Source of the DNA: Spirometra erinaceieuropaei
Lineage: Eukaryota; Platyhelminthes; Cestoda; Diphyllobothriidea; Diphyllobothriidae
Assembly: GCA_902702965.1 (NCBI GenBank)
Contig: CACRXP010000112.1
Location: forward strand, 301,737 to 365,736
Direction of reading: 5' to 3'
DNA: 64,000 nt
The notes below the pieces were generated by a model that saw only the letters and a list, made by a program, of their open reading frames with translations, had not been told where the DNA came from and did no database searches. Positions 1-13,000 of this stretch are shown one piece after another. A program made the position numbers and the translations under genes. How positions within the stretch are numbered: the first letter of the stretch is position 1; every line of letters starts with the position of its first letter.

Positions 1-3000
1 CGGGGGAGAGAAGAAAGAGGGCAGGAGCGATAAACACCGACGACGGCCTAGACATCATAAATTTTCGGCTTTCGCCTTTTGTCAAAACACACACGTGCGG
101 TGCCCTCGAGGAGGCGTTGCTTCAACAGGTTGATTTCCCTCGCGCCCATTCCACGCCCTTGGTCCCAGATCTGCACAGAACTTGGCTACAGATGGGAGCC
201 AGCGGCCTCCACATTACGCAAAGAAATTAACGGAGTCTATTCAACCAGTAATCGATTTACTGACATATTTGACGTCCTGCAAACGGGAAAGTCGTGAACA
301 AGCCAGGGTTATCCTATGATTTAAGTAGAATTACTTTTCAGGCCAGCCATATTCACGAAAGTTTCCCCTACTAGAACACGGATTTGTTTAAGTATATTTT
401 GCATCGTAGATTGGCCCTCCAAACGACAGTGAGTGATGTCTCATAGATAACATCGAGATGTGACTGATCTTTCGGAGGTTAGTTGGACAGGCTTGGATGG
501 CCATACCCCATCTGTAATGCCTGCCTTCCTGCAGAGTACTTAAATTTTTGTCAGTAGCAACCACACTAGCAACTTGTATTATTTATTTTCCCTCAAGGTT
601 GGCACGGCATAAACAGTGGGTTTTGTCGGCTATATGTGCATCTGAAGGACGCAATTATAGTGACGACAGATCAGGGAGAAACGGTTATGTGTTACTTCCA
701 GATCACGGTTTCAAGGTAAAATGCTAACACTCACAGTGTGTCATGCGATCAGGATAGATCGGTGACTGTCCCTCTGTGGTTTTAAGTATTTCCTGTCGTT
801 AGCCAATGAATCACTTTTGGAAATACTCCCTTGCGGCGCAGTTCTTAAGGAACCCCGGTTTTAACTCCCGGTCCTACCAGCGTGGGATCAGACCATGACC
901 ATCCGACGACAAAAAAGCAGGCTAGAAGTCGCCACTCCAGGATCCCTTGATTTTATCACTAACATCTCTGCATCGACAACTGCAACCTTGCCTTCTACAT
1001 CCGCTTATATGGGTTATTTTGCAACAATTACTCACCCTAAGGACGATTAAACGACTGATGCTTTGTCCGACCTTAAACACGTGAATACGCATGCACCTCC
1101 GTGTTCACATCCGTCATTTCGATGGCGTTGAAGGTGCGTCCCTCTTTGAAGTCTGTTGCCGACTGGTCTTGAGTTTTCGCTCTTCCCCTGGCCCTGTTTA
1201 TCAAGGCGTGGGGACGCGCCATAGCGCCAGCAGTGAATCACACCCATTGGGAGCCCACATTTCATCCCTGTTCCGACTGGACTGCCTTGACTGCGTCTCT
1301 GGTGGCCCTAGCAGGCACATCAAAGCGACTTTCGCCTTTCCGAGAGCGCTTGCCATGGTGCTGACATGTACGGAGGAAGAGGGACAGAGAGATGGAGAGG
1401 GGGAAATGAAGGAAGGTAGGTTTCCAAATCAACCTGCCGCCTATCTGAGATGAGTCGACTAAACCGTTCTCCGGGGCAAAAAGGAAAGGGAAAAATAGAG
1501 AGGTGAAGCAACGCATGGTTAGGTTAAGTGAGGGTGTCGATGCACTAGTTTGTTTGCAGAACGGAACATGTTTAATTTGCGATTAGGATATAACTGACTG
1601 GCGAGGAAAAATAGTTTATAGGTGGTCGTTTCAACTTCTCTCGTCTTGATGTATTTCATCTGTTTAAGTTTCGATTTGCGACAGGGAATTTGCCGAAGGC
1701 TGCCCAAAAGATCAGTGCACTAATCACTAAAAAAGTCGTTTTGACAAGCACCGCGTGAGGTTTCAGCCTACTTAGCGAGAAGAGCACAATTCCAAAGGTG
1801 GTTTACTCTCATGTAAACTGATTCATAAGTTTGGCAGCCTTGTTCAGAGTAGGTAATTTCAAAAGGTGATGATGGGTTTGACAGGAAAAGCGTAACTTAT
1901 GCCGTTTTGTACGGAAGTGAGTCCGTTGATCTTAAACCATGGAAAGTGTCGCGTCTGAGGGAATTTCTGGGACTACAACCTGAATCTGAGTTCATGCCCG
2001 TCAATATACGAAGATTACGTGGGGCTGAACGCTGAATTTGGCAGGTTCGGGGTTGTTGACGTTAGTGTACTCCTTTGAAGCAGTTTGCCACGGTGTAGAC
2101 TTTGTGAGTGCATATCGTAATGCCTACTAGTTATTTAGACATCTAGAATGTAGATCAAGATTCATGTATTTGCCTGAAGGATTAAAATGCGTAGTGCTAG
2201 CCTGGTTCTGATTATTAAAGTCTCTCTCCAGCTATAATTTTGAGGGACACGCCTATTGTGCTGTTCGGGCTCTGCAAGGTGGCGTTTTTTCTCCAAAACG
2301 CGAAATGCTTTTAATTAGGCTTCAGGATGGGACAAGGAAATATGCCCCTCCCCCGTATTACAGTTGGCCTTGCGCCAAATTGCAGCGAGGGTAAGGGCTC
2401 GTGTTAGAACTAGGATCAGGTTCGGGCTTATGAGGATTGGTGTTAGGATTAGTATTGAAACTTGGACACGGAACTAGGCGTTTTCCCTGTAGTAAGAGGG
2501 ATCCTTATTCCGTACCTTACCGGCTTCAACTCTGCCTGTAAACACATTATTTCTAAACTAACTGACGTCTAATGTCATTGGTTCCAGTATCGATGTGCAG
2601 CCTGCGATTGCTCTCAAGAGTTGATTTTTTCAGACAAGAAGAGTCCCTTGCTTCAAATTGGTGGATGCAGAGTATTCCTCCACAGACCCCAGAAACAGTA
2701 GGTTGCATGAGCTCGCTGCCAACGACAGCAACTTTGGTGATGTGGAGGGGAGGATGTTCACTCCCCAATTTGCAAAATCTCCCAGCGGCCAGTGACTGCA
2801 TTGAATTTACGTTATGCAAGTTTGTCCAGCAGGATAATTATGAGATTAGTCAAGAACTCACCAGTTTGGAAATGTACGGGTCTTATACGGCTCCGATAGA
2901 GTCTCTCCTAGGTCCCGTACTGAAAAGCTGTTCTCCTTAGCCGATAAACGCACGAAAAGTGGACTCTGTTTGAGGATTCCTGAAAGGTCGTAATAAAAAA

Positions 3001-3690
3001 AACAAATGAATATAGTCCAGTTAGGAAAGATGGCTAAAAAACAACCCCTGGTTTAAGTTGCTATGACGACAAGGCATTCCAGACCCCCTGCGAACGACTA
3101 GGCGCAGGGAGAACAGGGGATGATGGGGGAGGGGGGGGGGGGTTGACAGACCTCGTTTGAATTACAGCTCACGTTTTTGCACTCCCCAGACCCTTGCGAT
3201 GATAAGTGTGTCTGGCCGAAAGTGATTTTGCAGTAATGTTCACAGACTCCATCGCTCCCTCTAGACACCCAACAAGAACAGCCACTTTAGTTCTGGCCCG
3301 ATAAATCAGGCTGATAACGCCTTCGCTGGACCATAGGGGGTTCATGCGTGGTGCTGCGAGCATACAATATGATGGGCATTTGCGTGGGGACGGTAAGGGA
3401 AGATATTCACTTTCGGTGGGAACAACAGCGACAGGGGCAGCAGCAGCAACAACAACAACTGACAGAGAAAGAAATGCGTGAGAAACGGACCTTCCGTATG
3501 TGCTTGGAGAGGAAAAAACTCATTAGCGGTCACTTCTGGACCCGACCCGAGAAAATTTATGGCCGCTGCGGCGGCGGCGGGGGTGCAGGAGTGGAGTGTT
3601 CTTTGACATGCTAAGTTCACCCTAGTCAAGGGTGCGATTAAGTGCCAAAACTATTTTGTTTTGGGCCTTGGTGTGGCGAGTTAGAAGTTG
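1..3690. other. Intergenic sequence, no supported gene
   Basis: No exon with a recognisable domain and good splice sites was found on either strand. The longest open frame, about 120 codons at 2572-2940 on the + strand, has a composition that does not look like protein and resembles no family I know. A 12-base G run ends at 3142, and a short CAG/CAA tract at 3438-3460 would encode a few glutamines. A degenerate TTAGGG-like tract lies at about 2390-2460. The missing first exon of the Wnt gene could lie here or upstream of the window, but I could not pick it out. Confidence 0.5.
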
Positions 3691-3697
3691 CGAAGTA

Positions 3698-4110
3698 CAG
3701 TAGGTGACCCAGCTCACGAAAAATCCCCTCCAAAATGTGTCCTGAGTTAAAAAAAATTCATCATTCGACATCGTAAAACTGCACGTTATATAAGCCTGCT
3801 GAAGTTGTAATGTGCATATTTACGGCGCCCTATGAAAACCAGGCTTGTTAAAAATTGATTGTTTCGGTGGAACACACTTTGCCATTAATAATTTACGTCA
3901 TTTTAAATTCAGTCATGCGGTATTAAAGACATAAACAGAAAATTCGTGCTTCGTACTGTTTATTTTCGGACTTGCGTCTTGCTTGAATTGTATGCTCTAA
4001 GGAAGGGCGTCATTCGGCTTTAAAATGATCGATTAATTTCAAAATTATTTAAAACCCGATTGGCTGTTTATAATAGCATTTACGGTTTCCAACGTGCGCA
4101 ATACTTGCTG
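3698..4110 (+). mobile_element. Old, decayed copy of the foldback mariner-like element (left half)
   Basis: The sequence starts after a TA with CAGTAGGTGACCC, close to the terminus of the foldback element at 13354. Internal blocks also align in order: a TTGCGTCTTGCTT block near 3970 and a GGAAGGGCGTCATTCGG block near 4001 match ACGTCTTCTT and GGAAGGGTATTATTCAG in the element at 13354-14344. The right end was not found and the copy is heavily diverged. The limits are approximate. Confidence 0.4.
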
Positions 4111-5590
4111 TACATTTCATAAAATTATGAAGAGAATGCCATCCAATATTCACGAAATCGTACCACAGATATGATCACAACATATACTTCACGAACAGCG
4201 CTATCGAACATGGGCACACAGTAAACCAGAATAAAAATTTGTCCGTCTTAAAGTACTCCTACTTGCAAAATTTTTAACTCGAAAAATTGCTTACGATCGG
4301 TGAGTGGAAATTCGCATTTTCAGCGTTCACACATAAACATAAACCAGGAAGTATGTTTGGGGACGCCGAAGAGGGACGTCGACAGCAGTGTGAGGACTGC
4401 TCCATTTAATTCATGTTTGATTTCATTAAAAAAAGTAGATTTAGAGCGAAGAAACTCGGGAGAAGGACACGAACATATTGCCGATTCTGCAAATTTGGAG
4501 CTAATGAACAAAAAACCATTAATGGAGCATTCAAAAATAATCACAATCGTAAAATCGTGTAAAATGTATGTCTAAACAATGCAGCTCATCTGTTCGTCAA
4601 TCTGCGAGAATGCACGGATCTTCATACAAATAGGCGAACATGAAATTCCCTGTACCACAATGCCGACTGTTGTGATTGCAGGTTGCAGCAGCTGGTTTGC
4701 GGGACAGGCATGAGGCCATTTTGCCAATGACAGGATGAAGAACTGTGTTATCAAAATATACAACTCAGCCCTTCTGGATCTCGTGGCCGCGAAATATTTA
4801 TAGATGGGAACACTTACAATGCAGGTGGCAAAATGTTTCAGCCTCTAAACAACGAAACTGCGGGAAAATTATGCCCAGGATCTGAAAACTAGTGCCCGAA
4901 AGTGGCCTCGTTCAGTCCACCCGCAATATTTGTAACTTAAATAGACGCATGACGTGAGACAAAATTACAGTATTTTTGACAGTTTTGGGTTTTCATCTGA
5001 GGACTAAAACCATCTGCATCATTTTTTAACCTGTAAACTCTACGATCGTAAGGAAATTAACGGAGTTCGCCAAAATTATTTCAAGCGAGACTATAAAGCA
5101 ATGCAGGGGTGTTAATATTGCTTTTTCCACTCTTCTGACCGATATTAAAAGGTTGCTGGGCAGGGCCCATTTTTGTCTTCGTTTTGTGTTTTCCGGGCAA
5201 AAATCAGGCATCCTAGTTTGCCTATCCACTCTGTCTGTCTTTGTGCCCCAAACTACCTACACACCTTACTTCCCCCACGTGTCCAACTATTAAACGGAAC
5301 TTTGATTAATGAAAGTAATCACGATGGCTGGTCAAAACTAGCATTAATGCTATGCTTGGTAGAGACCTATTCATAGTTCCACGCTGGTATACTCGCGGAC
5401 CGATCCTTTATCTATCAGTCTTTTAGTCCGCCGTTCTGTCCAGCATGCGGAACAGAGTGGAACCAGGTATTTGATCGGCCCTTGCGAAGGGATGCCAAAC
5501 CGAACATTAACATGACGCTACCTTTTTCTATTCCGCGCTAGCAATTGCCGCTATATATGGCTCTGGATTTCGTTTAAATCCTACTAAGAG
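4111..5590. other. AT-rich intergenic sequence, nothing recognised
   Basis: Short open frames occur on both strands (for example 4300-4575). None shows a domain, signal peptide or paired splice sites that I can defend. Confidence 0.5.
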
Positions 5591-5594
5591 TTGC

Positions 5595-6130
5595 ATAGGG
5601 CAGGATGCCTCGGCATTGATACTCCACTTCGGAGACGATGATGGTCAAGTAGTACGTTGCAGGCACACTTGTGCCCTCGAAACGGGCCACGTGTTAGATG
5701 CGCTGGACCAACACGGGGGCCACATCGGACTCTGGCAGGCGTTATCTGTGCGCAATAACAAATGCCAACATTTGTGGGGTGCGCTGGCGGATCCTGTTGT
5801 CGGCAATCGTCGCTCAACTGGACCACTGCCATCACCCCATTGTTTTGTGGTCAAAATCCTGGTCATTTGTGTGTGGACCAGGGGGTGCGGAGTGGAGCAC
5901 CAAGGCGGGGATCCGTCCGAGCCATCCACCTGCGGCCTCCCCCGTCTCCGGTCTTCTTGACTTGGTCTTGACACCGGGCTCAGGCGGGGGAGGAGGAGAG
6001 AGTGTAGGTAGATGCTACGCAAGTCTACTGGCACTATAAACCCCTGCGTAAGTCACCGTCCCTGCTCCCACAATGCAGTTTGTGGGGCACACGGTGGACA
6101 TCATCGAAATCGATGGTCGAATTGTCGTGT
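5595..6130 (+). repeat. Dispersed repeat family B, copy 1 (fullest copy)
   Basis: This GC-rich block of about 530 bp recurs in diverged form at 7560-7800 (+), 29230-29545 (+), 29870-30000 (-), 34498-34960 (-) and 63135-63236 (-). Shared landmarks in order are a GCGCTGGACCAACACGG segment, a TTGTTTTGTGGTCAAAATCC segment, a GGGGGAGGAGGAGAGAGTG segment and a CACTATAAAC block followed by a GCGTAAGTCACC motif. It encodes no recognisable protein. I cannot say whether it is a SINE, a MITE or part of a larger element. Confidence 0.6.
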
Positions 6131-6804
6131 AGGCACACTTGCAGTGCCTGCGCCTTGAAGTATGTAGGGCCCACTTCAAATGGCCTGGATAATTAAAGAA
6201 TGTAAGTCTTTGGGACACACCTGATTTGCTTTGCTTACTAACGCCTTCAGCTGACCATATATGCAGCCCCAACGTTCTTCTGAGGACATCTTTTGGCTAC
6301 CATGAGTTTTATGACCAGTTAATAGTATCATGCCACAATGAAATACTAAGTTAGGTGCAGGGAATAAGACTGCAAAGAAATTAGTGTTCGCAAGGTTTTC
6401 GTTCACAGTGAGTAAAATTGGGGGGGGGGGCTACCAATTATCCAACATCACTAACCCTATATAATAAAACGGGCCAATTTCACGATCGAGCTTAAATTCA
6501 TAGTAGCAACTCGGTCATTTAACATAGTACGTTGTAAATAAAGCCGATTAACAGCACAGTCTCGCTACATCATATTTGAAGAGCAGGATTACGACCACTC
6601 TGTTTTATCATTTATAGCCTTTTCTAAATTGATGTTGATATCATTTGCAGCGACCGCGCGGTGAAATACCTCGCCTCATACTGGCAAGCCGGCAGTGTTT
6701 TGAAATAAAATTAAAGTAGTCAAACCAATGGTAGAACACGTCCATAATTATTCTTTTGCTGATACATGCAGTGAAAAGAAATGTTTTTTTCTTTTAACTT
6801 CCAG
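6131..6804. other. Sequence just upstream of the first recognised Wnt exon
   Basis: A 10-base G run lies at 6421-6430. The stretch ends in a strong pyrimidine-rich acceptor, with a run of T and C from 6783 followed by CCAG at 6801-6804. No initiating exon or promoter element could be supported here. An in-frame ATG exists at 6728, but the residues after it do not look like a signal peptide. Confidence 0.5.
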
Positions 6805-7079
6805 GAGTATATTCAACTTAAGAAAAAGTTCCGATTATCCACCAGAGTCGCCAGCTCCCCCGTTCTCTGCGAAAGAGTGCCAAATTGCTCGAAACCACCT
6901 CGGTTTTCGGCCGCGTCAGTACAAATTCTGCACAGATCCGAAACTCGGATATGCCATGCTGCCAGTCCTGAGGGCCGCCAGGGCTGTAGGCTATCACTGC
7001 CCGGAAGCCTTCAGCGACAGGCGTTGGAACTGCTCCTCAGTCACTAGACTCCCCTGGGTTTCGCCAGAACTGAAGCTGG
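6805..7079 (+). CDS. Wnt exon A: N-terminal Cys block through RRWNCS
   Basis: The acceptor is TTCCAG before 6805 and the donor G|GTAAGT at 7079/7080. The exon begins at codon position 3 and ends in phase 1. After about 25 low-homology residues it reads the Wnt N-terminal pattern: a Cys, a Q followed by a Cys (RQYKFC), then a helix and RRWNCSS at about 7021-7045. The Asn of RWNCS forms an NCS sequon. The upstream exon with the signal peptide must end in phase 2. Confidence 0.92.
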
Positions 7080-10000
7080 GTAAGTTGCGCGCTCGGAGAG
7101 TATGGAGAAATCTGATTTTACCGCTATCAAGATCCGGAAGGCGACAGTACGTCTATATTTGCAAACCCAGCGGAATTATGTATTTACAATCTTGAGTCGC
7201 TTAACCGCACTACCAACACAGGTGCCTGTTACCTGTACGTCCACCTACCCACTATGCGGAGGGTCAGGTCGTGTGCGTGGCACGCGCAGACGGACCCCTT
7301 AGCCCTACCAGCCACTGCGCTCAATCCCCGCATCAGATAACTGGCCGGCTCGGATAGTGGATTGGTGCCTGAGAGATGGAAGAGTGAGGTCGATCCTGTG
7401 GACTCCGACCCCACGGCACTTAGCGCACGTTCCTCACTAAAAACAATCGGACACGATCTTAAACTATAACACGGCACTAAAAACCGAGACTCGATAGGCC
7501 GCCAGCTGACGGGGTAACTTGGTCCTCTCAGGACAGAGAGGCAGGCTGCAATGGCTCATTCTTGATGTGGGCTCATTGGAACCTCCACATTGTTGTTTTG
7601 GTGAAAGCCTGGTCCAAGGTGCGCGGACGAGGCGTGTGGGACAGGCGTCCGATCCCATCCCTGGTCCTCTTGGCTATTCTCTATACGGGGCCCAGGAGGA
7701 TGAGGGGGAGAGATGGTGGTGAATGCATCGCAAATTTACCATCACTATAAACTATCTCATGCGTAGGTCACCACCCGCCGGCATCCACCCCTATGAACAT
7801 CGTCGGTAACGACGGTCAAAGTGAAGAACTGGGACATTGGGTGGCAATTTTACAGAAGTTGACCATGTTCGTTTGTAAAGCTAGTGTGACTTTCGGACTG
7901 CAAATAGAAAGCCATGATCCCAGGATTTAGTTTGGATTTCGTAAACCAAGTTTTGACAATACTATTAATTTTACCTAACGTTTCTTGTCCATTGTGCCCA
8001 TTACTGTGCAATTTATTTGAACAGGTTTGGGACTTTAAGGCTTCTGAGAGCAGTCATGGTGCCGGTCTTGTCGTTTCTACCGTCAATGCTGATTATAATT
8101 ACCCCAGTTGGGCTCATTTCTTGGGCGCCAAGTATTCTGTGTACCTTTCAATAGCAAAAATTTAAAATCCAGGAGGTGCTTCTTGGAAAAAGAAAACACT
8201 ACAAGTGTTGTTGTCCTTTCTTTCACATTACAAACCATGCCCGAAGTTGAGCGATAGCCTACAGTGGATACATATGCTTGACGTTATTAAGGTACCCGTG
8301 AACAGGCGGTGGTTCACGCCTACGCCGCAGCTGCGCTCATCTTCGAGATTGGGAGATACTGCGCAATGAACAAGATTCGCTTCTGCTCCTGCGGTTCAGA
8401 CGGCGCGACGCAGATAACACCCGGCGGAGATGCGAACCAGATGTCACGTTTCCCCGGCATGAACCCTCCCCTCAACAGACGTACAAAACGCCAAATAGGC
8501 AGTCACAAACCCTACCCGTTTCCCGGCATTGCCGATGCCCTCTCCTACCAGGGCGGCAACGCTGCCAATCAGAATCAGGCTCAGACCACTTTCTACCATA
8601 GCGGCTGCCCCGACAATGTAGAGACGGCGAGGAGTTATGTGGCCCAATTCCTGGGCTTCGATGAACAGCGACTCCTGGTGTTGGGTCATCCGGAGATGAG
8701 GCAACCGCCCATGCTTCCTCCGGCCTACGGCTTCTACGAACAGCCGCAGACGGGCCTCGGCGGTGCGGGGTTGACACGCCGCCAGAGGAGTGTCAGGGAG
8801 AGTGCGCCGAATGAGGACGAGGAGGACGAAGAGATCAATCACGAGCGTTTGCGGCGCGGCTCCAAAGGCAAGAGAAACACGCCATTGGTCCGTCTGTCTA
8901 ACCAGCACAACTACATGGCCGGAGCTTGGGTAAGTTATGATGCCTAGACAACGTGCTTCCACATGCAAAAAGTCTTTCAGGTGATTATGCATTAGGACGA
9001 TAAATGCAGACTTACAATACAGTATAGTGCTTTCTTGAAATGCCAGACTGTGAGTTCAGAAGAAGAAAAGTCAGAACAGAGGATGAAATATAAAAGCCAG
9101 GACTACCCGGAGTCGCACAACATGGGTAGAAAAGTAACTGTAATAACCAACACGTGTCTTTATCCTCCGATTAACTGTTTTATTCAGCGCTGGATTACGG
9201 TATCACGCATGCTGAACACCATAGCAGCCAGTAACGGACAAGTTGAAATGGCGATGCCTGCAGTCAACTGTTTTGATTGGAAAGTTTCTCAATATCCGCA
9301 AGAAGGCATAATGTGAACGTATTTTTTGATTTCTTTTCGATTTCCCGTCCATGCGTTTGCGGTTACCCAACAAACAACTCCGGAGTATGTTTTATTTATT
9401 TTGTCAGCAAAATCCAATACGGCATTGCCTGCAACTTCTTCTCGACTCATTAGGGATTCGAAGGATGTTAAGGATTATTAAGATCAGTTTGACAAATTGA
9501 ATCATGTATGCAGTAGCATTGTGTATACAGCGAAAATAAATTCGAGAGATGGAAGCGGTGAGACATCAGTCTTACATAATAACGAGTAGTCAGCTTTCTG
9601 AGAATAAGTAAGGAGAGTGGACTTGCTATCAGGGACCCATCTTGTTGCTGGAGAAGATTCTCTCGTTTCACCTTTGACATCTCTTTGATATAGACCGGGA
9701 AACTACGCACTTTTATCTACGAGACATATAGAACCACATCAAATCGTAGGACAAGGTCATCAGGGAAGCCTTCTTATTAATTTTCCTCTTATCGAAAACG
9801 CAAGGATGTCATTATCTAGTACATCCGACTTGAATGTGGTCGGCGAAATGCAAGTCCTTCGGTCCCCACAAAACAAACCCAGCAACTATCTTTTTTTCTC
9901 TACCATCAATTGCGTGAACAAGTACACGACATTTCTACTCCTATCTCCTCTCTTCAGATGATGATTGCCCTGCAAAAACATTCCTGCAAATGCCACGGTG

Positions 10001-13000
10001 TCAGTGGAAGCTGCGCACAAAAGGTCTGCTTTCGCCAACTGCAGCGTATAGACACGCCTGCAATAAAAACAGCCATTCGACAACGCTACCTGGTAGGGTC
10101 AATTATACTGCCCTTTGTGTTCATCAACCCTTTTATATATTTCCTATTAGACTTTTTTCGTGAAGGCATACTTGTCTTATAAGTCCAGGTAGCTTTTTCC
10201 AAAACACCGTTTGACTAAGAGACATTCTAAAACCGAGACATACGTCACGGATTGGGCGTTATTCACTGCAGTTCAAGCAGGGTGCTAATGGATGCAAAAT
10301 AAATAACTCGGATAAACAAACCCCTACCATTATAGGGTAAGGAGAAGGCAACGAAGCTATTTGATCAAAGGTTTCCTCTTACAAAAAAGCTCAATTATGT
10401 TCGCATGAACCTCTCTTTTGCAGGGACTTCCACCGGATAAAAACAGACGTAACGCGACCATTTAATTTTCACTGTTTTGAGTCTGCCGTGGTTTAGTCGT
10501 TAAAATGAAAAAAATTAATTTTGTGAGGCAAGACCTTTCTTCAGTTTATAATTCATGACGGACCGGTCAGCCGAAATATTCAAAAAAATAATGGTTGTAG
10601 CCCTCAGATTTTCCTACAATAATAATTACACCACACCGAAATCGAAATCAAAGTCCTCTTTGAAACTATCCAACCAAAACGACTTAACTGTACTGCGGCT
10701 CCTCACATTCTACAGTAGGTTAGCATAAGAAAATACCTACAATGCAAAATATGTCAAAACTGCATTCCGCAGTCTTATAGTATTGAACAACGTTTGTTCT
10801 TTAAAAGAAGGCGTAGTATGGCTTGTAACTTAGTATTTAGTAGCGTAATAGTAATAATTAATTTTTAATGAAAAGTGGAATTTTAGAAAATGACTGCATT
10901 AAAAATCACGTTAATAGCTCTAATTATAAGGTTGCATAAAGAGGGCGTCGCACGAAATTCAAAAAATTATGAAAAATAATGACGAGTATAAAATATCAGT
11001 ACGTTATTGATTGTCCATTTGCATGTGCCACAGCAGAAATGGAAATGGCCAAGATGACTATAGTGGATTGTTCAACGTTATTAACTAGCGCAAAACCAAA
11101 GTTTCTTGCATTGAAAGTTTCTCCTTTGTCCTGTGCCAAAGTCTTATGATAAGTGCGAAGAGATTTTCAATAGGACTGAAATCCGGGCTTTTGGCATGTT
11201 TAAAAGACGACTAACGGCCGCACACAGAGAGGCTGACTGTTGTCAACAAAGTTAGATTACGGTTGAAAACGTTATCAGATTTATACTTCATCAAAACGAT
11301 AGACAGGAGCATTGTCATGTAAAATTATGGTTTTCACTCGGCGTCGGTGGATGTCGTTGTAATCGAAAACATCCATTACAATGTTGAAGAACACCTTGCA
11401 GTTTCTGTCCGTAGTCAACCACCAGAATGGCCGCTCTTCGAATTTTGTAGCCATCCAAACCAGTAACCACCGGCAGTTCTTGAAGGTTGCCTTCAGCGCA
11501 GCATGTTCGTTTGGGAAGTTCTTTCCGCGTATGACTAGCTGGGTAGACTTCGTTGGCTTGTGTAAAAATAAGACCTCATCACAGAAGTAAATGCTCTTCC
11601 AGAATAATGACCGGTAATCAATATATTTCTTAGTGAATAAAAACATTCTCCACTAGGTTTTTTTATTTACAACCAACTTGATGATGGCCTTTTATTGATG
11701 AAGTTCAAGTTCCTGCATCCTTTTCCTAATTATATTCATAGAGGCCATTGGCAGATTTTCCCTGAGAATTGTCTTAATGGGCATATAATGCTTCTTTTAG
11801 TGTACCACGAATAAAGTCGCTGTCTAGCTTACTTCTGGACCGTTTTGATCCATTCTGCCTATTTCTGGGCACGATTTTCTCATTAATTATTTGCCACAGA
11901 GTGACCTTACTACGGAGGCAGGCCGGGGGTCGCTCGCTTAAGGCCACCCCCTCTCCAGTTGGTCTGAAACCCACAGAGGTCGCCGAGTTCTTCATATCTT
12001 GGTCAGATGAAATGAAAACAGGCCTTCTATACGAAGTACATCACCTTCAAGGTGGTACATCAACCAAGAACTGTATTGTGGCCCTTTTACTATTTCCACC
12101 TGCTCCAGCACTGATAAAGCCTTGACTTGTTTCAGAGCTCAACAGAGGCACTTTACATGTGCGCAACTTGGGGAAGAGTAGCTATCTCAGAGAGCTCGTT
12201 GGTTTGATAGTTGGCTTTAAACCGCGCTTTTTTATGATTTTTCAGCGGCAATGACCACCAGCCACTTTGTGAAATTAACCATCTGATTCACCCGCAGTCC
12301 GAAATCCTTTGTGAATGTTCCCCTTACTGATTTCCCTATTAGTTAACCAGCCACCTACCAGAGTTTCGATAGTGCCAAAAAAAAATCAAAATCAAATTTT
12401 TATGTTTTCAGACGGCGCAAAAGGTGTCGCGGGTGGCCCAGGGACGGCTTTTAGCATCGATCTTCAGAGAAACCGAATTCGTGGACGAATTTGTTGAGCT
12501 GGACAATTTGGTGTTTACCGAACACTCGCCAGACTACTGCCTCCCCGATCCGCAGAGGGGATCGGTAGGAACCGTAGGAAGGTAAGGAGGATATTATTCA
12601 CTTATACTGCGGCAATGCAACACGTTACATTTATTTCACACAGAAAATTTACAATACGGCACTACATTAATTTAAAGAATACGTACTGACTTAGGAACAA
12701 TGAAGCAGATTTGAGGTCAATTGAGCACAGTTTTTTAAGAGCGCCAGTCTACTGTTCAGTCCTCCACACGCATGTATGCGCACTATTGCAGTCTTAAAGT
12801 GTAGATGTTTACTATGCATATTTGCAAATGACTCCAAAACCTTTTCTTTACGCTAGGTTGCTTCTGTCTGTTGACTTCCATGCACGTCCTCAGGGGATAG
12901 CAAGTTAAGAAAAATAGGGACATACCGATCTATCGGTTTCACAAAGCAGGCAAGCTTCGGGTGCTTGGTAAATGCCGCAAACAGGCGACCGCCTAACATG

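Noticed and set aside
2572..2940. 122-codon open frame
   Set aside because: No recognisable motif, an equally long frame on the other strand, and no splice context.
3342..3629. Short frames with glutamine or leucine runs on the two strands
   Set aside because: Both come from one CAG/CAA-CTG tract; there is no domain, and GC-skewed simple sequence explains the openness.
7914..8165. Open frame with a hydrophobic start inside Wnt intron 1
   Set aside because: It looks like a signal peptide at first, but exons A and B already join exactly in frame at GTREQA, leaving no room for an exon here.
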